A DNA stretch of 64,000 bases, taken from contig WHUX01000105.1 in assembly GCA_015179025.1 (NCBI GenBank), positions 121,481-185,480 on the forward strand. Direction: 5' to 3'. Source of the DNA: Terfezia claveryi. Its lineage: Eukaryota; Ascomycota; Pezizomycetes; Pezizales; Pezizaceae. Made by a program: the position numbers and the translations under genes. Under the pieces are notes generated by a model. The model was given only the letters and a program-made list of their open reading frames with translations, searched no databases and was not told where the DNA came from. Shown piece by piece: positions 61,404-64,000 of the stretch (positions are counted from its first letter, which is position 1; the number at the start of each line of letters is the position of its first letter).

Positions 61404-64000
61404 CCTCACCTCAGAAGGATGGCACTGAGTTGAGGCAGGATAAATTTCTGGACTCTTTAAGCATTTCCAGTTCGTCTTTACAGTCTTCAGAGGAAGAGTT
61501 TTTGGATGGGAATCACCTTATAGTTAGTTGTGAATTAAACGATAATGGTTCCAGAATCCATACTCATGCCCTGATAGACTGCGGAGCAACGGGTTATGCA
61601 TTTATAGACCAGGAATTTGCAAGCCATCACCAACTCCCCCTTTATAAACTCAATAATCCTCGAACACTAGAAGTCATTGATGGGCGACCAATCGAGTCAG
61701 GGACAATCACACACATTAGCAAGCTAAAGCTAATAATTGATCAGCACCAAGAGGAACTTCCACTGTTTATTACCAAACTAGGCCACTACCCCATAGTATT
61801 AGGACTTCCATGGCTACGACGTCATGATGTGAATATCCGTTTCGCTAAGAACACTGTTACTTTCGACTCCGATTTTTGTCTCCACCATTGTTGTGAAAAA
61901 CCCTCGACCATAAAGGGTATCTCAATTCCAGTTCCAGAAAACCCCGGAATTGCCCTTATTGCAGGATCAACCTTTAGTCGCCTAGTTAAAAAAGCAAAGC
62001 AGGTGGAAACAGCCTTCCGAACAACTATCTACGAACTTAACATGGCTTTAAAAGATCCTGAACAACAACCTAAGACGGAGGAGGATAAGATCAAGGAACT
62101 AGTGCCTTCTGAATACCACGAATTCCTTCCATTATTTAAGAAGGCTATTGCGGAAATCCTCCCCCCCACCGACCTTACGACCATAAAATTCCTCTTAAAG
62201 AAGGATTTACTCCCCCTTTTGGACCTCTATACTCCCTATCAAAACCAGAGTTAGAGGCTCTTAAAGTATGGTTAGAAGAAAACCTGTCCAAAGGATTTAT
62301 TCGTGCCTCCTCATCTCCCGCAGGTGCACCTATCTTATTTGTTAAGAAGAAGGATGGGTCCTTGCGTCTTTGTGTGGATTATCGTGGTCTTAATGATGGT
62401 ACCATCAAGAACCGATACCCACTACCCCTTATACGAGAGACTTTGACTAGACTTTCTAAGGCACGATACTATACGGCTCTTGACATTAGAAGCGCCTACA
62501 ACCTCATCCGGATGGCGGAAGGAGAGGAATGGAAAACAGCATTCCGAACTCGTTATGGCTTATATGAGACCTTAGTTATGCCTTTCGGCCTCACAAATGC
62601 TCCTGCCAGCTTCCAACATTTTATTAATGATGTTCTCCATCCCTTCCTTGACAATTTCTGTACGGCTTATCTTGATGACATTTTAATATATAGCGATACC
62701 CTCGAAGAACACCGAACACATGTTACCAAGGTATTGCAAGCTCTCCAAAAAGCCGGCCTCTACCTAAAACCCGAGAAGTGTGAATTTCATAAGACCACGG
62801 TCCACTACCTAGGCATGATTATCTCCGCAGAAGGGATACAAATGGATCCAGCTAAAGTTAAGGCCGTAATGGACTGGGAATCCCCAATTAACCTTCATGA
62901 TGCTCGTGCTTTTCTAGGATTCGCCAATTTTTATCGCCGGTTTATCAAAGACTTCTCCAAGATTGTAGCTCCTATCGTGAAACTAACAAAAAAAATACAA
63001 CCTGGCATTGGAGCGAAGAATGCCAGAAGGCGTTCCAAAACCTTAAAACAGCGTTTACTTCCGCTCCCGTTCTCCAGCATTTTGATCCTGACCGTGAAAT
63101 TATAGTAGAAACAGATGCATCAGACTACGTTTCTGCTGGAATTCTTTCGCAATATGACGATAATGGCATACTTCACCCTGTTGCTTACTTCTCTAAGAAG
63201 CACTCACCAACTGAATGCAACTATGAGATTTATGATAAGGAATTAATGGCTATTATCCGATGCTTCGAAGAATGGCGAGCTGAATTAGAATCCACCCCCC
63301 ACCCAATTAAAGTACTCTCAGATCATAAGAATCTAGAATACTTTATGTCAACAAAACTCCTCAACCGCCGTCAAGCTCGATGGTCAGAATTTCTCTCCCG
63401 CTTCAACTTCAAGATAGTTTACCGCCCAGGTAAAGCAGGGGGGAAACCAGATGCATTAACAAGAAGGTCAGGAGACCTTCCAAAGGAAGGAGATGAACGT
63501 ATAAGGTTTCAAAATCAAGTCGTTCTCAAACCTCACAATTTAACAATCAATGCGACAGTAGAAGAGCTAAGACTAGAGGACTTGTTTAATAGGGGCTTTG
63601 AAGTTGATCCACTGCCAAGGAAGATATTAGTTAAGCTACAACAAGGAGAGAAGCGATCTAAGGACATCTCGTTAGCCGAATGCGAAGAGGATAATGGAAA
63701 GCTAAGATATCGTAGGCGGATATATGTACCAAATTATATGCCCCTAAAGCTCCGTCTAATCCAGGACCATCACGATATCCCAGCAGCTGGGCATCCAGGG
63801 CGATCCAAGACGCTTGAGCTTATCTCGCGACAATATTATTGGCCAAAAATGCATAGGGATGTCGATCAGTATGTACGCAACTGTCACCCCTGTCAACGTG
63901 CTCGAACGACACGACATGCCCCATACGGCATTCTTCGACCACTCGCAATTCCCCAAGGTGCTTGGCAAGACATCTCCATGGATTTCATTATTGGGCTACC
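61391..64000 (+). pseudogene. Ty3/gypsy pol (protease, RT, RNase H, integrase start), two homopolymer frameshifts, runs off the window
   Basis: Domains in order: aspartic protease (LIDCGATGYAFID near 61580; the usual Ser/Thr after Asp is Cys), reverse transcriptase ([18 protein letters not shown] at ~62345; [17 protein letters not shown] motif at 62580; catalytic [10 protein letters not shown] at 62670; [11 protein letters not shown] at 62915), RNase H (VETDASDYVSAGIL at 63110; YDKELMAI), integrase HHCC zinc domain (HHDIPAAGHPG ... CHPCQRAR near 63770-63900) and the beginning of the integrase core (DISMDFIIG). Two breaks: a shift at a C7 run (62161-62167) before RT and a shift at an A8 run (62988-62995) between RT and RNase H. 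No other damage. Both lie in homopolymers, so they may be sequencing errors in a functional element. Frame after 63110 is open to the window end. Confidence 0.9.

Overview
The window looks like repeat-rich nuclear DNA of a filamentous ascomycete. The 5S rRNA genes are dispersed and sit outside an rDNA array. The tRNAs carry very short introns, and protein introns are about 50-150 nt with GTNNGT donors and CTAAC/CTGAC branch sites. The transposons belong to fungal lineages (Ty3/gypsy, Tad/I-type LINE, pogo/Fot-type TA elements, a Plavaka/Tnp2-type CACTA). The 5S sequence and TE mix would fit a Pezizomycete (truffle-like), but I cannot prove the species. Many broken reading frames carry changes such as TGG to TGA/TAG, CAA to TAA or CGA to TGA, which resembles RIP decay.

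Layout. 1-5.2 kb: end of a Ty3 element (gag and 5' LTR, minus) and a LINE ORF2 split by a 1.8-kb long-TIR element. 5.2-7.4 kb: minisatellites. 7.4-8.5 kb: a convincing host gene for a secreted Thr-rich protein. 11.4-11.9 kb: convergent tRNA-Phe and tRNA-Cys, both with introns. 12.2-14.0 kb: a second long-TIR element. 14.3-15.7 kb: a decayed duplicated intron-bearing gene. 17-21 kb: MITE, 5S relic, LINE 3' ends, an acidic-protein gene, a transposase N-terminus. 23.7-33 kb: a TIR element and three of four copies of an unrecognised ~96-aa gene unit. 33-38 kb: SINE, solo LTR, integrase-tail relics, and a TA-flanked TIR element carrying two 5S genes. 38-45 kb: LINE tails, a broken acidic-protein gene, a pogo element nested in a Plavaka transposase, a satellite and a tRNA-headed SINE. 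45-48 kb: no supported gene. 48.4-51.1 kb: a two-exon gene for an 834-aa acidic protein. 52-59 kb: fourth copy of the small gene, a hypothetical gene, LINE ORF1, minisatellites and a decayed C2H2 gene. 59.7-64 kb: a Ty3/gypsy element (LTR, gag, pol) running off the window.

The most interesting signals are: (i) the four-copy small-protein unit, with three frames still open despite deep divergence; (ii) 22-34-bp insertions that share a fixed 3' end (TTGTGCCAACCAGACTA), several flanked by target-site duplications, one confirmed arithmetically by a 48-bp tandem repeat; (iii) 21-31-bp insertions consisting only of the LINE 3' tail, also with duplications; (iv) tRNA-headed SINEs that share the LINE 3' tail. 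Together these suggest active target-primed retrotransposition with extreme 5' truncation.
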